From positions 1-6,894 of the forward strand of contig JANYLF010000024.1 in assembly GCA_025357995.1 (NCBI GenBank): a DNA stretch of 6,894 bases, read 5' to 3'. The translations under genes and the position numbers were made by a program. Shown here piece after piece: positions 6,335 to 6,894 of this stretch. The first letter of the stretch is position 1; every line of letters begins with the position of its first letter. The notes under the pieces were generated by a model that saw nothing but the letters and a program-made list of their open reading frames with translations, did no database searches and was not told the origin of the DNA. The stretch comes from Acidimicrobiia bacterium. Its GTDB lineage: Bacteria > Actinomycetota > Acidimicrobiia > IMCC26256 > JAENVU01.

Positions 6335-6893
6335 TGCCGTCGGCGCAGATCGTGGTACTCGTCCCGACCTTCGTGACGTCCGCAATGGTGGTGTACGAAC
6401 CGTCGTCGCAGGTGATCGTCGAACTCAGGTGGGAGAACACACCCTCAGGGCTCTCGTAGCCCGGGACGACCCATACGTGCAGCAGGTAGCCGGTGTTGTG
6501 CAACAGGTTCCCGTGCACCACGTCACACTGAGCCTTCGTCGCATCGTGATCGGCACCCAATGGGGTGTCGATCCCATTGGCTCCGTACACGATGCAGATG
6601 TCGTGGTGCACGTGCCACACATCATTCGGCCCGGCGAAGCCCGCAGCGTTCGCGGTGCCCGTTGTGTAGAAGAGACCCGCGATGTGTGAATCGGGATGCG
6701 TGCCGTCGTAGATCCACGCGAGCGGCTTGCCAATCTGGTCATCCGTCATCACGCCGTCGGGCGAACCTCCCGAGTTACCGAACGAGACGTAATGCGCACC
6801 GAGGCCCGGCGAGAACGGTCCGGCGCGATGCAGGCCGGCCTTCTCCGCGTCGGCCACTGTCGGGTATTGCAACGCAGTCGCGCGTGCCAACGT
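6327..6893 (-). CDS. Uncharacterised, probably secreted protein with WHVHH motif, 3' part (5' end outside window)
   Basis: The frame is open to the right edge, so the start and any signal peptide are not visible. The TTG at 6890 is probably internal. Counting from it, 187 residues are seen. Notable segments are YPTVADAEKAGLHRAGPFSPGLGAHYVSFG (9-38), KPLAWIYDG (55-63), AGPNDVWHVHHDICIV (86-101), GYLLHVWVVPGYESPEGVFS (134-153) and a Cys-DDGSYTTI tail. There are four cysteines (99, 122, 161, 182), an even number that suggests disulfides and export. The His-x-His-His cluster (93-96), with His34, His131 and His138, could bind a metal. The pattern resembles a family of actinobacterial hypothetical proteins with WHxHxxxC and LHxWVVPGxExPxGVFS motifs that I recall without an assigned function. 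No function is claimed. It converges on the MOSC gene with no intergenic base. Confidence 0.75.
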   Translation of the reverse strand, partial: TLARATALQYPTVADAEKAGLHRAGPFSPGLGAHYVSFGNSGGSPDGVMTDDQIGKPLAWIYDGTHPDSHIAGLFYTTGTANAAGFAGPNDVWHVHHDICIVYGANGIDTPLGADHDATKAQCDVVHGNLLHNTGYLLHVWVVPGYESPEGVFSHLSSTITCDDGSYTTIADVTKVGTSTTICADGTE

Positions 6894-6894
6894 G

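Overview
The window is GC-rich, with G or C at most third codon positions. It looks like part of an actinobacterial chromosome. A TIGR03086/mycothiol-type DinB-fold protein, a siderophore-interacting-protein (SIP) flavoreductase and a short soluble cytochrome P450 all fit Actinomycetota. An uncultured Acidimicrobiia-like lineage is a reasonable guess, not a demonstrated one. No RNA genes, insertion sequences, CRISPR arrays or attachment sites are visible. Coding density is very high and no gene-free stretch exceeds about 90 bases.

Layout, left to right. (1) Positions 3-1484 (+) are the 3' part of a gene whose visible product is four tandem SnoaL-like/NTF2-like domains; the N-terminus lies outside the window. 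(2) Positions 1551-2132 (+) encode a TIGR03086-family protein. It overlaps by 4 bases (GTGA) with (3) 2129-2917 (+), a SIP-family FAD reductase, and the two look like a translationally coupled pair. (4) Positions 2930-4120 (-) encode a complete cytochrome P450, convergent with the SIP gene. (5) Divergent from it across a 90-base gap is an amidase-signature hydrolase, 4211-5405 (+), whose frame is broken once near 4706-4716. Both halves are otherwise intact. (6) Positions 5493-6326 (+) encode a two-domain MOSC protein. (7) Positions 6327-6893 (-) are the 3' part of a probably secreted, cysteine-containing protein with a WHVHH motif. Its stop codon directly abuts the MOSC stop, forming a 16-base perfect palindrome.

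How the genes work together: only the 1551-2917 pair has sequence support as an operon. The P450 and amidase share a divergent intergenic region and could be co-regulated, but no common substrate can be read from the sequence. The window looks mostly like ordinary accessory metabolism. The items most worth a second look are the four-domain NTF2-like tail, the single-base frame break in the amidase, and the abutting-stop palindrome. I do not see convincing evidence of a new multi-gene system.
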